NCBI GenBank assembly: GCA_028023455.1
Contig: JAQFVV010012404.1
Coordinates: forward strand, 12,883,421-12,947,420
Source of the DNA: Epiperipatus broadwayi
Lineage: Eukaryota; Onychophora; Udeonychophora; Euonychophora; Peripatidae
Direction of reading: 5' to 3'
DNA length: 64,000 nucleotides
Numbering within the stretch: the first letter of the stretch is position 1; each line of letters starts with the position of its first letter. Under the pieces are notes generated by a model. The model made no database searches. It saw only the letters and a list, made by a program, of their open reading frames with translations, and was not told the DNA's origin. Of this stretch, positions 25,678 through 38,160 are shown piece after piece. The position numbers were made by a program, and so were the translations under genes.

Positions 25678-25943
25678 ATTGTAAAAATTAAAAGGCTGAA
25701 GTGGAGTTGGGCTGGACCTATTGCTAGAAGAGATAGATGATAATAGATGAACAATTGAAATCTTAAACCGGATTCCAAGAGATTGTAAAAGACCCAGAAA
25801 GAGACCACATGTAAGATGGATGGAGAATAAGAAAGTGTGCAGGGGTGATGTGGAAAAGAGAAGCTAAAGACTGGAGAAGATGGATTGATCTTGGAAAGAC
25901 CTTCATCCTGCAGGGGATTGATAATGGTTGATGATGATGATGA
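25678..25943 (+). pseudogene. RTE-type LINE, 3'-terminal fragment
   Basis: In broken frames this reads IVKIKRLKWSWAGPIARRDR, TIEILNRIPRDCKRPRKRPH and VRWMEN, then a block ending in a TTTCATCCTGCAGGGGATTG-like segment. This is the C-terminal tail of RTE-like LINE proteins (WAGHIAR, RPRGRPPVRW, tryptophan-rich end). It finishes in TGATGATGATGATGA (25929-25943), the microsatellite tail typical of RTE elements. The 5' part, including endonuclease and reverse transcriptase, is missing, as expected for 5' truncation during target-primed reverse transcription. Stops interrupt the frame. The minus-strand LINE at 56161-58960 shares this C-terminus and tail. Confidence 0.8.
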
Positions 25944-28089
25944 AGGTGAACTTCAAATTTTTTTCAGATCACAAACAGTCTTGAGATTTTTCCTCCAAAT
26001 AATTAACCCATAAGCAACTCATCTAATCATTCGATCTTAGTCAAGAATAAAGTCTCAATGATTGATTAAATGAATACTCAATGTAAAGAATATAATACAC
26101 TTTTCACTATTAAGCCCATAATTAGCTTTTACAATTACTTTTAATCAATATTATTTTAGCATTATTGCTAATAATATAAACAGAATTTCAATTTTATCAA
26201 ATTGTTTTTTTTTTTTTTTTGATTCTGAAAATTATTTGAAGGTTTGGGCACTTATTAAATTTTTTTCTGCTTAAGACATTATAAAAGTAGCTTTAAGCAA
26301 TTGCAAAAATATAATTCAGAACCTTATTGATGTCATAAATGTAGAAAAAATTATATATTTATATATGAGTTAATAACATTAAAATTTTTTAACAATCAAT
26401 CAAGAATATAAATTTGTATATCATGTAAATAAAAGTAAAAAAAAACCAACCTGTAATGTATCACTGAAATATAGTTATTTATTAATAACTTAGTGGTTTA
26501 TTAGAAATACTTGAGCATCTTTAATATTAATTATAGCAAAAGTTAAATACTTTATTAATACATAAAGTTTTAAGATCGATAATTTATTCTATTTATTTTA
26601 CTCCAAAATCATCTATTCTGAGCTTGAGTAATAATAAGCATATACTGTATGGTATATTAGGTTAGTTGATAACTTTATGAATTCAATGCTTCTCATTGAT
26701 GAAAGCCAATAGCACAGAACCAAACTAAAAAGTTGGATAGGATACTACTATCTACTGTCTACTTATTATTCAAGTTTGTTCTCCATTTCTGGAGTAGAGT
26801 AATGCTCAGTATACAATTAAACTCAATTTCTCATACGTTTTAAAAAAAGAAAACCTAGCTAATTGATTAATGATATATCAAAATAATAAATTCCCAAAAT
26901 AAGCAATGTGTACCATGTATTAAGATTTCTGCCTGAAATACGTTAAGTAATTAATATGATCAAGTGATAATAACTGATCATCATCAATGTCTTCCATTGA
27001 TTATTACTTCTTTATCCAATTTGTTGTAGCGACTCGGTTGTTGAGCTACATTACCACAAAACAAACATTTTAGTTAATCTTCTTTTTATACATTTAATAG
27101 CTCCTCTCCCAATATTTATTGTGTATTGAACGTGTTTTTATTATAAAGATTTTTTGTAAAGATTTTTTATCTTTATATATACACACACCAACACGTGCAT
27201 GCATGCGCAATATAAATAAATGTTTTGAAGTCTTAAATTTATTAAAGTGCAAAGGAAAAAATAATGATGTAATAGTATATTTTACACGCAAACAAATGCA
27301 AAAAAAAAGATATCTATAAATATTAAAAAAAAAAAAATCAAATCTAAACATGATTAAAGTAGTAACTCCCATATGATTTTTTTTTTATTTCTTGGAAATG
27401 TAACTCTTTTTGGGAGAGAAAAAATATTTGCATTTGTCTAAATGAAATTTTATCTATTTACATCAATTTGAGGAAATTCTCAGTTCAATGACACATGTTT
27501 ATCTAGCATCTCAGCAGTAATCCTGCTTTTGCAATTAGAATGGGCGTGAACAAAAACATCAAACCAGGAACAAAATGTTAGCGGTTTGATATGTAAATTT
27601 TTACATTTAATAATTGCCGATCAGTATTAATTAATAACTACCTGCTAAAATGTATTTCCTATAAAAGAATTATTTCAGTTGTAAGTTACCAAGAAAAATA
27701 ACCGGCAGTGCATTAAGAAAGATAATACGCACGTAATCAGATTTAATATATATATGCCATAAAAACTTTCTCTTTTGAAAATAGAATATCACTTGAAATA
27801 TATATATAAAACTTAAAATCATCTATCAATATTTCATCTCTCTGCCTCTATCTTTTGTAATATGTACAATATTTTCTAACTTTTTTCATTTATGAGTAAA
27901 AAAAATATGGCGAATTTTTGATAATATTAATAATCCAATAGTTATTTGCTTGGAAGTATTACATTATTTAAGTATTAGAAATGACAGGTTAATATTTTAA
28001 ACTAAAAAATCTTTGGTTTTCATATCTGCAGTGTATTAAATTGCATAGGACAATTTATTAACTGTGTCGAAAGTGAAGAGCTTCATGGT
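25944..28089. other. AT-rich stretch, no gene seen
   Basis: No protein domain or bounded repeat. A short hairpin GTAGC...GCTAC lies near 27027-27051. Open frames at 27094-27372 are low complexity. Confidence 0.45.
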
Positions 28090-28160
28090 GTGTGGTTAGC
28101 ACATCCATCCACTAGGACCCTTACTTGCACTTTGAATCTGGGTAGGAAGTTTTTCAGTTG
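28090..28160 (+). mobile_element. tRNA-like SINE head, second family
   Basis: GCTTCATGGTGTGTGGTTAG followed by CACATC resembles the 5' half and A box of a tRNA (TGGTGTAGTGGTTAGCAC type). Ctttgaatctgggtaggaag resembles the B box and 3' acceptor strand. The anticodon arm is unpaired, so this is a tRNA relic, most likely a SINE head, and not a gene. No second copy was found in the window. Confidence 0.5.
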
Positions 28161-28620
28161 GTTGAGGATTTTTAAAAAAAGACTTTTCTAAAGACTTCCA
28201 TAGACAATTCAAATATTGGTCAACAAAAATTTAACCGGAGGAAGGGGAATCTTAAAATTTTCACCAATGGTTTTTCACTGCAAAGATTGCTGTAAAGACA
28301 TTTGATCCGCAGTGGCTATTTAAGGATGTTTTAACCACATAAAATGATTTTAATAAACTTTATGCAGTACTATATATCTTTTAAATCCATACACAAGCTT
28401 TATAACTAGTAAATAAAGGGTTTGGGTTAATTCTGAAGTAGCATAAATATCACTTTTTTTCTCAATTATTTGTGACTGATATGTAATTCTTTTAAATATA
28501 AATAAAAACATAATCAAGGCTAAATGGCAGATATTAACTATATATTTTGGTGTAGTCTCTATTTTATAATTGCATAAGATTGAGTATTATTATATCACAA
28601 AAAAAAATATGTACAATTTT

Positions 28621-29045
28621 TTTTTAAAACAATGCTTTGATGTAAACAGTACTAGCTGACTAAAAAGTAGAAAAATAACAAAATAATCAAACTAAAAAGT
28701 AAAAAAACCTGAAACTCAGACAATTTGACATTCTTGGAAAATATCAGAAATCTTAAAAATCTAGACTTGTTATAAAACAAATGAAAATTGCAGGAATATT
28801 GTCATTTAAAAAAGGAAATTGAGGTTCAAATAAATCATAAAAATCAAAGGTCTCAAATGCTTTTATGAAATGACAATATTCTCAAAATTTCTAATTGTTA
28901 AATTTTTAAGATCTCTGTAACTTTTCAAAAATGGCAGATTAACTGAGATTAAAGTTTTTATCTGCTTTTAAGTTAGATTACTTTGCCATTTTTCTACTTT
29001 TTAGTCAGCTAGTACTGTTTACATAAAAGCATTATTAAAAAAACA
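28621..29045. mobile_element. Palindromic MITE, family B
   Basis: The left arm (28621-28692) reads AATGCTTTGATGTAAACAGT, then ACTAGCTGACTAAAAAGTAG. The right arm (28974-29045) is its near-perfect reverse complement. A weaker inner pairing (atattgtcattt near 28798 with aaatgacaatat near 28869) shows most of the element folds back on itself. No open frame. The ends are bordered by T and A runs, so the target duplication is unclear and the superfamily is not assigned. Confidence 0.75.
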
Positions 29046-29129
29046 AACTTTTCTAAATATATTATTTTATTTTTTACTTTTCAGTTATAAACTAAAAAAA
29101 ATCTGACAAAAATTATGATTTAATACTAA

Positions 29130-29512
29130 GACATGAAAAAGACTGATTAAAACAACAACGTAGACATAATATGGAAACTTTTGAACAAAAATAACTTTTA
29201 TTTATTAAATCTTTTATCTTATCAAACTGTTTTCATTAAAAACAAAAAAAAATTGTTAAAACTAAAAAAAAAGCATTTAATATAATTACTTTGACATATT
29301 ACTATTTTATTCTCTAAAATTAAATTATGATGATAAAACTTCTATATTGTTAACAAAATGTAACAGACAAACTGTTCTCAGGCTAATTATTGTTGAGCCT
29401 AATGAAAAAGACCAATTAAGACAACAACTTAGACATGATACAGAAATTACTGAATAAAAAACTTTTATTTATTAAATTTTTTTACCTCATTAAACTTTTT
29501 TCATTACAAACT
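29130..29512. repeat. Direct duplication, about 115-bp units
   Basis: Units at about 29130-29247 and 29398-29512 share a gaaaaagac core, aacaacNtagacat, then cttttatttattaaat and a ttcattaNaaac end. They sit just downstream of the family B palindrome. Confidence 0.6.
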
Positions 29513-31948
29513 CATTGGATATCAGTGCCACCTGTCAAATTTTTGAATAAAGTATAGCTAATATTATGTTAACCATGGCTCCATGTTTGATTTTTTTATG
29601 CAATTAAATCTTTTTATGTATATTATATAACAAATTTATAATTTTTGATATAGATGTTTAAGCCTCTAATAATGGCAATTGAAAAAAAATATTTTTAATA
29701 TTTTAAAATTATGAAAATAAATATCTAAACAGTTCTTAACAATAACAACAAAAAAAAAAACCACATGGTCATTGGCTGCACATAATCTATTGAAAAAGTT
29801 AGAACAATGAAATATTAGATATTAGAATTTTATGTTATTAAAAAAGTGATATATTTACAATAAGTTATCATAAAAAAACAAAAAAAATTAAAAAGTTAAT
29901 AAATTATGTATTGTTATTAAATATTTTACTTGCAGTTTTCACAAAAGCAATTTTCTCTTAGCTGCTAGAGGAAGCTTCTGGTTCTAGTAGGTTCTTGTAA
30001 CATACTTTCTAAAAGTGATCTTTTTAAAAATAAAATGTTTTCAAAGACAATTCCCTACTAATGACATAGGTTTTGGTTTAATAATAAGCAGTTTACAAAA
30101 ATATTGCATCATAATTATTAACAATTATTGAAAATCACATTTTTGTCTTATTTAGCTCCAAGGTAAAGCAATCTAAAGCATCAGCCAATCACAAATCTCA
30201 TTTCTAAGACACCTCCTTTGTAGTTTTGTCATAACAATAAAAAGTACTGTCAATCACACTCAAAGATCTCTATAGGTCTGTATAATATTGACATCTTGAG
30301 GATTTAAAAAAAAATTAATACATTAAAATGGAAGCTTCATAACACAGAACTGCTGCAGGCCATTACATACCATAATATGTTATACATATGCTTTAAGACA
30401 ATGTAGAAAAATAGTGAATGCAATGCCATTGTACTGCCTAGAATGTCAAATATGAGAATATGATCACAGCTCAAAAGTTCAATATAATTAATAAAAACAA
30501 AAAAATGATTAAAACTAAAAAAAAATCTCATCCAGAGCAAAATTTAAAAATGTGGATATGCAGACAGAAACTTACATAGACATGGCAAGTTAATATAAAA
30601 GCATATAAAAATTACAGGTTTCAGACAATCTTTTTTTGTTGTTGTTTTTGTTTAATTTACTGATTATGGCATATTCCTCAATAAAGTATAATTAAAGTAA
30701 AGGTCTTTTGTGTTTAATGTGCAGAATATAACACCTGAAGACTGATTCATGTTATAATTATATTTCATTTTAATATTAATGAATAATCCCATTAGATTAA
30801 CTCCTTACTTTTATCCTCTAACTAATAATAATTGGATATTCATTCCATTTATTAACCAATACTAGTTTGGTTTTGTCACTATGTCATCACACATGCACAT
30901 ATATGAAACCATTTATAGTTAATTCTATATAAAATTTAACAAACAATAAATAACTTACTAATGAAAATATTTTTAATTTATTAAAAGAATACTTATTTTT
31001 CTTTTATTAATCAATTTTCATTTAAATGTTAAGTGATATACTTAGAATTGTTTTTTCTTATTTATCATGTGCCATTTCCCACTAATTCTTTGTGTTTTAT
31101 TATAATTCATATTCTTAGTTGTAATCATCATTTTTAAAAAATTTAATATTTTTTCCCCCAAATTTTCATCTTTTTTTAACTAGTATTTTTGACACTTTTT
31201 TCTAAATGAAATCCTACATAAGTTTTTGAATGATTATATTTCTTTATCATTCTTTTTATTAATTTTTTAAATTAATTTTTCGTACTTTTAAAATCCATAT
31301 ACCCAAAATTTATATTGTTTTTTTTTATTCTAGTAACCCAAGTCATTAGTATTTCCAACCTTATTAGTTCATAATATATACGTTTAAGAATAAAAAACGA
31401 GTCTCTGCAATATTGATTTTTCTTACTTCTCCCATTTCCATCTATCCAATTATCTAAATATTTATTATTTCTAAAATGCACTTTATTTAAAACTCAAGAT
31501 GTACATAGGGTTGAATTATAATGAAATATTTAGATTGATTTCTCTAAAATTAAGCATTGGCAATAATGTCATAATAAAATAGCAAATAGTAATATAGATA
31601 TCAGGGTGGAGGGTAGGGTAGGATTTTTAAAAAGGAATGTAATGAGTCAAGTGAAAGTTCATGGGATTGCTCTCCCTGAACAATAGAACAGTTCAAAGTA
31701 GTATTTCTTGGTTTATTATTCCAAAGGCAGTCATTGGGATAATTGTTGAGATTAGTATGATGTGCGGAGAAATCAGGATAAATCTTGGTTTCTTAAAGTT
31801 TAATTTCGAGGGTTGTGTGACTTTGGGACATGGGACAGAATATGGCTGGAGGTAAGGTTACATGGTATATACAGTGCAAATAAAAGAAAAGGAACAAAGT
31901 GATGAGTAAATTCTATTGGTTCTGAGAAGGCCTAAAGCTCTCCAGGGA
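29513..31948. other. AT-rich stretch; the last part is probably a LINE 3' region
   Basis: 29513-31580 shows nothing recognisable. 31600-31948 is less AT-rich and lies directly downstream (minus strand) of the LINE C-terminus at 31949-32407, so it is probably that element's 3' untranslated region. No poly-A or microsatellite end could be fixed. Confidence 0.4.
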
Positions 31949-32407
31949 TTACTCAACCAAATGCTGAAATTTAAAGAGGGACCAAATCTCCTTCAGTATT
32001 CTTTTGGATGTGTACTGCTTGCCCTGTTTCTTAATCTTGAACAACTTAGATATGAATATTGAATTGGCTTTTAGTTCTTCAGAAGTGACAATTCTACAAC
32101 AGTCAGCCCATATTGAATGGAGGATAAAGAGGGATAACCTTATCAGGCCAAATGTTTCTGTGGTCAAGCATTTTGTGACTGATATAAATAGGTCATAGTT
32201 GATCATAGCATGCACATTAATCACCTCCTTTAATTTGAATAGTCCAGGACAAGATTGAATTAAGTGATTTGACTCCTCTGATCTATTACATAGAGGGCAT
32301 ATGGGATCAATTTTGCGGATTCTGTGTTTGAGATTCAAGAAATGATTTGTTGGAATTGCATCTAAATTTAGCTTGATGGCAAAATCCAAGAATTTTGACT
32401 CCATCAT
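31949..32407 (-). pseudogene. LINE-type retrotransposon ORF2 C-terminus with CCHC zinc motif
   Basis: A 152-codon open frame. Residues 15-36 (LNLDAIPTNHFLNLKHRIRK and on) lead into C37-x2-C40-x7-H48-x4-C53 (CPLCNRSEESNHLIQSC). This is the zinc-binding motif that follows the reverse transcriptase or RNase H region in R1, I, Jockey and related LINEs. The rest is a lysine-rich tail ending at a normal stop. Just upstream on the minus strand (to about 32450), TIKD and KFKFW-type residues continue the protein behind a stop, so the frame is older than it looks and no reverse transcriptase is present. I cannot place the clade. It is a 5'-truncated, non-functional copy. Confidence 0.7.
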
Positions 32408-32450
32408 CCAAAATTTAAATTTGGTGATTAGTTTTTTATTAGTCAGTCCT

Positions 32451-35163
32451 TAATAGTACAATACATTACAATATTCCCAACTTTGTTGTTTTCTTCCATT
32501 TATTCTCATTCTGAATTTAAATTCATAATAATTTACAAATATTTTTATTTTATATATTATTAAAATTTCTTTTGAAATTTATCACAGAAATAAATGATCA
32601 TTGGCAGTTGTCTTGTAATAAGGGTAGTGGTTGGTGAGCAAAGTTTAATTAGACTTCTACCTGATGAAAATGAAAAAAAAAAAAGGTAAAAAATGAGAGA
32701 TAATAAATAAATAGACAGAATGATTATTAACTCGGATGATCATGTGCAGTTTCAAACAAAAAGTGAGACGTTTAGCCATCCAGGATTCTTTAGCCCTTGA
32801 GTTGTCATTTCTAGAAATTCACTAAATGCACAGAGAGAAAATAAGAAAAGGAATAAGAGGAAAAAGAAAACAAAGGAAGGGGAATAAAAAATCTTCTAAA
32901 TTAAATAGAGCATATTGGTGTTTTAGTTTTATTGGATCGTACAAAAATTTTTAATGGTTATTTGTAAAAAAAACAAAATAAAAAAAAATGTATCGAAAAC
33001 ATTTCATTAAATGGCTAAAACATAAAAAAAAAATGTATTTAATTATTTTATAACAATTCTCAGTTCCCCTTTTTAAGTCAATTATTTTATATATTAAAAA
33101 TAAAGTTAATAATTTAAATTTTGTAATTAATACGATTAGCATTACCGTTTAAATAAAACATTTTATTGATAAAAAAAAAAAATTGTTCCGCTTGGCGTCG
33201 CCTTTGTAAATGATATTCGCATTTAATTACAAGTTTGACAGGTAATATTTTAATTTTATTTTTAAAATTTTTCTCTTGATGCCTCAATGTTTTTTTCACT
33301 GTGACATAATAATGATTGATTTTTTTTTTTTACCTCTAGTGGCAAAAGTATAAAATCTAAATTAAAATGACAGCCTCAAATTATTTTTAGTAATCGAAAA
33401 AAAAACCCAGCAACCCAGCATTCCTTATATTTTATAAAAAAATAATTATGACAGAATTATTTATTTAGTACGTTTTTTTTTTTTTACCTTCTGCTTGTTG
33501 ATGGATATTTGTTTATATATGCCCCCTTTCCCTCCCTCTCTATTCAATGAATATTTTCGGAAATAAACATCATTTTTCCATAATATTTATATACAAAAGT
33601 ACTTTATAAATATATTAAATAACCTCAATATAACCACATATTCTTTTAAATTTATATAAATAAAGATATAATAAAAGACAAATGACTCCCAAAATGCATT
33701 TCGTGCTGATCAGTTGGTTCAGGTCACCATCTTTTATAGATATCTCATATATTAATCTTTAATTGAGTTTTGAAGTTTATGTGCTATAGGCAATCTCTAG
33801 TTTAGTAAATGATTATTTATCCAAAGTGATATGGTGTCAAAGATGTGGGTTTATTTAGTTTGACATATAATTCAAAATATAATTTTAAAAGAAGTACATT
33901 AAACATGACTAAGAAAGGAAAGTCAATAAAACGCTTAAATATACAACAATGCAGATTTCTAAGGTGCTTGAGAAGTATAGGCAAAAAGTATAATTCCAAC
34001 ATCAATAATATGTACTGAGAATACATATATTTAAATTTCTACACAATATGTCTACTTTATTCATCTAATAAAATTGAAGTAAAAAAATCACTGTTAATTA
34101 ATGAAACATGATTTAGATATTTTTCTGAATGTCTAATATTATGACCTGTATCTTTTAATAATTAAAATATTATCACCCGCATCTGTAAATTTACCTGTGG
34201 CTTTGTCATTTTCTTTGTCAAGTGGGAAATACTTCATCTTTTCATAATAGTAGTTATTCTGTCATTGATACATCTCTTTGGAATTGGTTTTAGCAAATTT
34301 TATATATATATTTGGTTTTAGCAAATTATTGGCTTATCAGCAGCCAATTACATTTTCAAAATGCTCTTAGATTTCATTGTGGTTGACTGAAAGTTTATAT
34401 GAAAATGATATTTAATTCATATATTGGACTATGTTATTAAAAGAGTACAAAGTAATTATTAAGAAAAAAAAAGGGTTTAAAATAGTAGATACTGCATATA
34501 TCAATGAATATTGGGAAAAGACAAAAATATTTAACAGAAAGGAAAAAAATTAAAGAAAATTTTAAGAAACTGTACACATAATAATGGCAAATCATTCATA
34601 ATTATAATACTCTATGAAAATTTGTAATGTTTAGGAACCATTATTAATTTTGACATTTTTAAAAAAGTAGAAAGATCAGAAGGAACCTCATAGATAAGTA
34701 TATACAATTTCTACTGACTATTGTTTAAAGCAATACCTTAAATTCAGTATTTACAAATCTAAAAGCTTCAAGTTTAATTCCCATGCTAGAACTGTCATTG
34801 GTCAGATCAGAAATCTTTAAAGAATAATAATATCACTTAAAATATTTGTTATATAGTAAGCTATATGTACATTTGAAAAGTTTAAATAAAATTTGAATTT
34901 TCTTAGATATTTAACAATTAAGTCTAGATGTTGGAAACAAACCAGCATATAATTATAAAATGCTTTGTGAAATCTGAATAATGTTTTGCTTTTTGACAGA
35001 TTAATTTTGAGTGCTATTCTGTCAGAGGCAGAACATTATCATTTGGTAAAATGTAGAGATTTATCTTAATGTTCAGTATGTAATGAGCTACTACATCTAC
35101 TGTTTCTAAATAAATTAAAAAAATTTTTAACCCAAACTTTCAAGCTGCCTTCAGGCACCCACT
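32451..35163. other. AT-rich stretch with one family C fragment
   Basis: Mostly unrecognised. At about 33697-33740 tttcgtgctgatcagttggt plus tcaggtcaccatc matches the inner core of the family C palindromes, with about 12 bases (aaccagcactca) deleted, so it is probably an orphan fragment. A T-run lies at 33473-33485. Confidence 0.45.
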
Positions 35164-35500
35164 TCATTGTGTACATCCAATACACATTACCACATACATG
35201 TGAAAAAGATAAATGATCTACACTGTACATATTTTATGCTGAATCAGCACTCATCAGTTGGTCCAAATCATCACCTCTCACACACACATATTTATAGTCA
35301 ATGCTCATTTTATATTAAGATAGAAAATCTCCAAAATTTAATGGACAGGTATCTTAATATAAACTGGGTACTGATTAATATGAACAGGGGATGATGATCT
35401 GGACCAGCTGATGATTGCTGGTTCAGCACAAAATATGTATATTGGAGATCATTTATCTTTTCACATGTATGTGATCATGTGTATCATTTGTATACAATGG
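35164..35500. mobile_element. Palindromic element, family C copy 1
   Basis: The left arm (35164-35280) runs through acatacatgtgaaaaagata, then catattttatgctgaatcag and cactcatcagttggtcca. The right arm (35390-35500) is its reverse complement. The spacer carries ttatattaagatagaaaatc, also found in copy 2 at 62815. The 75-codon plus frame here simply reads through the left arm and is not a gene. Non-autonomous; superfamily unknown. Confidence 0.7.
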
Positions 35501-35639
35501 AGTGGAAGGATAAAAAAAGCTTGACAGACTGGGTTCAAATCTCCTCTAATTACATCTGGCTTAAGTATATATACTATACTTGTATTGAAATATTATAAAT
35601 TGAATTTATACAAAAACAATACAGTATAATTTAAATAAA

Positions 35640-36370
35640 CAATAGTAACTCTCTTTAAATAGTTGTGCCATCTAGTGCAACCACAATAATCAATGGATGC
35701 TAGAAGGCTTATGCACCAAAATCCCTATTTAGTACCTACTCTTCCAATATCACCAGACTAACTTTTAGCTTATGGCTTTAATCATTGAGAAACCTTGGAT
35801 CTAGCACCACTTAGATTTTTGGATCTAATGCAACCCTCTAGCAGTTATCATTTATCTTTGTAGTTAGCTATAAAGATGAGAGCCCAGACTGAAAATACAC
35901 TAATATTTTCAATTCAAGCTCATTCACTTGCATAGTTATACAGATCTGAACCCAGTTCAGTATCTTTACATTTGGTGTCTTTAGTTTTTTAGTAACTATA
36001 GTCACCATCATTCTTCGACCAGAATTGGTATTAAATCACTAAAACATCACACTGTCACCATTTCTTATGCGTACATAAGCTGTTAAAACAGTAGCGGCTC
36101 TCACCAACAAGTGTAAGCAACAGTCTGGGGGATTGCATAAGATCCAAAGGACAGGGCTCACAGATACAAAACATGAGCTAGAAATTAGTCTGAAGTTATT
36201 GGATGAAAATGCACTTGAGAGGGAATTTGTTGCACAAAACTTCTAGCATCCATTGATTACTGTGATTTGCATTGGATATCACTATTATATGAAGAGAATT
36301 GCTATTGTTTTAACAGCTTGTGCAAGCATAAGAAATAGTGATCATGTGATGTTTTATAATTTAAATACCC
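35640..36370. repeat. Mosaic inverted repeat
   Basis: Two separate left segments pair with one continuous right segment. 35640-35708 (ending aatcaatggatgctagaag) is inverted at 36238-36306. 36036-36092 (aacatcacactgtcaccatt and on) is inverted at 36305-36370. A single palindromic element whose left arm has been split by later insertion or rearrangement would explain this. No protein-coding capacity seen. Confidence 0.55.
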
Positions 36371-37600
36371 ACTAATAAAGCATTCTTGTTGATTATCATA
36401 TTCACTAGCTATAATAATGTCCTGGGTATATGTTCTGGCTATTTGTGTAACAAATCAATAACCACCAACAGTGACCAGCACATTTCTATCAAGCTATTCT
36501 TAGTCAAAAGGTTTGTCAATGATTATCAATGCACTTCTATAGAAGTAAAAAATACAACTTTCATATGGTGTGGCAATCACTACTAGTTTGAGAGGAGAAG
36601 TGTTATTTTTGTATATTTACTGAACCTATGGTTACTCTTATCATCAATTATTGCATTCAGAAAAATTTAGATTATGTTAATTTATACTTTAGATTGTATT
36701 TGAAATTTATTAATTTGAATGTTTATAACAAAATCACATGATCATGTGATCTGCATGCAAATGTATGAATTCTGCTTTGGATAGATAGTCATGTATTTAG
36801 TTCAATCTAAGTTTTGAGATACTATATTATTAAATACTATCAAACTTGGTTATGACATTTTTGCTATCACAAAATTTTTTAATACCGTATATTGAATTCT
36901 TAATTTATTAAACTAGATTTCTAATTAATAAATGTGTCACTAAAATTTTTCATTTTTGGAATTAAGCATACTTTAATGGTCTTCTATTTAAAATTTCTGT
37001 ATATATTTTTTTGCCTCATTGGCTTATATCTTTAATTTGCTATAACAAATAAATTTTATTTTAAAACTATTTATAAAAATAATCGATTTCTGGATTATCT
37101 CCCAAAGTGATTTTTTTTTGTATAAAAAAGAAAGTATTTCTCTATTATTTCTTAAAGTAAATTTTTTTATACATTTCCAAACTCTTATTGTCTCATCACC
37201 AATTCCAAAATAGAAAAATGAAAAAAAAATATTACAATTCTAAAAATACCAAAAAAATTTAATATATATGCAGTATATACATATAGTATTAATAATATTA
37301 ATACATTTAAATATTAACAAGTCGTATAAATAAATTAATTGATAAAAAGTATGACATTTAAATCTTAGTTTCATTAAGAAGTATATAGCCAAACTGGAAA
37401 ATGTAGGATAATTTTTTTCCTTTGGAATCATAGCTCTAACTGTGTTACAAGACTTTTTAAGCTTCTATACCTAAGATTTGTCATTATGAGTTAATCTCAT
37501 TCTTTTAATATTAGCAATTATATGATTTTCATATTATTACATCATCTAGGTATTCTTTTCTGGGCCTCCTTTTTCTAATTTTTTTCCCAAGAATAAATCC
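36371..37600. other. AT-rich stretch, no gene seen
   Basis: No recognised motif. The 66-codon plus frame at 36386-36586 has no recognisable domain. Confidence 0.45.
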
Positions 37601-37609
37601 ATATACTGT

Positions 37610-38160
37610 GCCTGATCAAATGTTGCACCTTGAATTTTTTGCTGTGAATACCTCATCCTGAGTGGGCAACTCCAATGATACCCATTATTAAAAACAACAG
37701 AGAAGTATAAATCTGGAGAGGTTAATGCTGCTCATTAAATAAGACCTAATTTTTTGATAATTATACACCAATAAAAAGGGAGCTTCAGGAATTTTTTGGT
37801 CTCATCAATTATTATGAGATGTTTATTCAGCACAAAACAGAATCTGCTGGACCACATATCATTTGCTAAACAAAAGAGATAAATGGATATGAGAAATATA
37901 ACAAATTCAAGAGTTGATAAAAAAAAGCTAATAACTAATACAAGCAGACAAGCTCATCAGAATCCAACATGAAATTAACATAAGATGCTTCACCCATCAG
38001 TATTGGGCAGTCTTAATCCACACAAAAATGGTAATATGCCTATTGCATTCAATTTTTGCATATTGACTAAAGTTGAAAAAATATTCTCAGATAGAGTCTG
38101 AAATGTTACTGAAACACAATTTGAGAATCAATATCAATCTTTAATCCATCATTAAAGCAA
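37610..38160 (+). pseudogene. Ty3/gypsy-type pol relic (reverse transcriptase and RNase H)
   Basis: Motifs come in the right order but in several frames with stops and deletions. PHPEWATPMIPIIKNNREV (from 37651) is the strand before the RT palm (SxWATPxVPVxKK type). KRELQEFFGLINYYEMFIQ (from 37774) is the end of RT (LQxFLGLxNYYxxFI). DASPISIG (from 37984) is the start of RNase H (CDASxxGxG). ILTKVEK and YSQIESEM (38054-38100) match RNase H TLTxAExNYSQIExE. The catalytic YVDD region and most of the palm are deleted between the first two blocks. It is an old, dead copy, plus strand. It is 9 kb upstream of the gag-bearing LTR element, on the same strand, but outside its LTRs, so it belongs to a different insertion. 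Confidence 0.75.

Noticed and set aside
26990-27055. Hairpin gtagc...gctac as a possible RNA structure
   Set aside because: Short stem, no family match and no repeat copy.
35167-35394. 75-codon plus frame
   Set aside because: Reads through one arm of a palindromic element; composition is repeat-driven.
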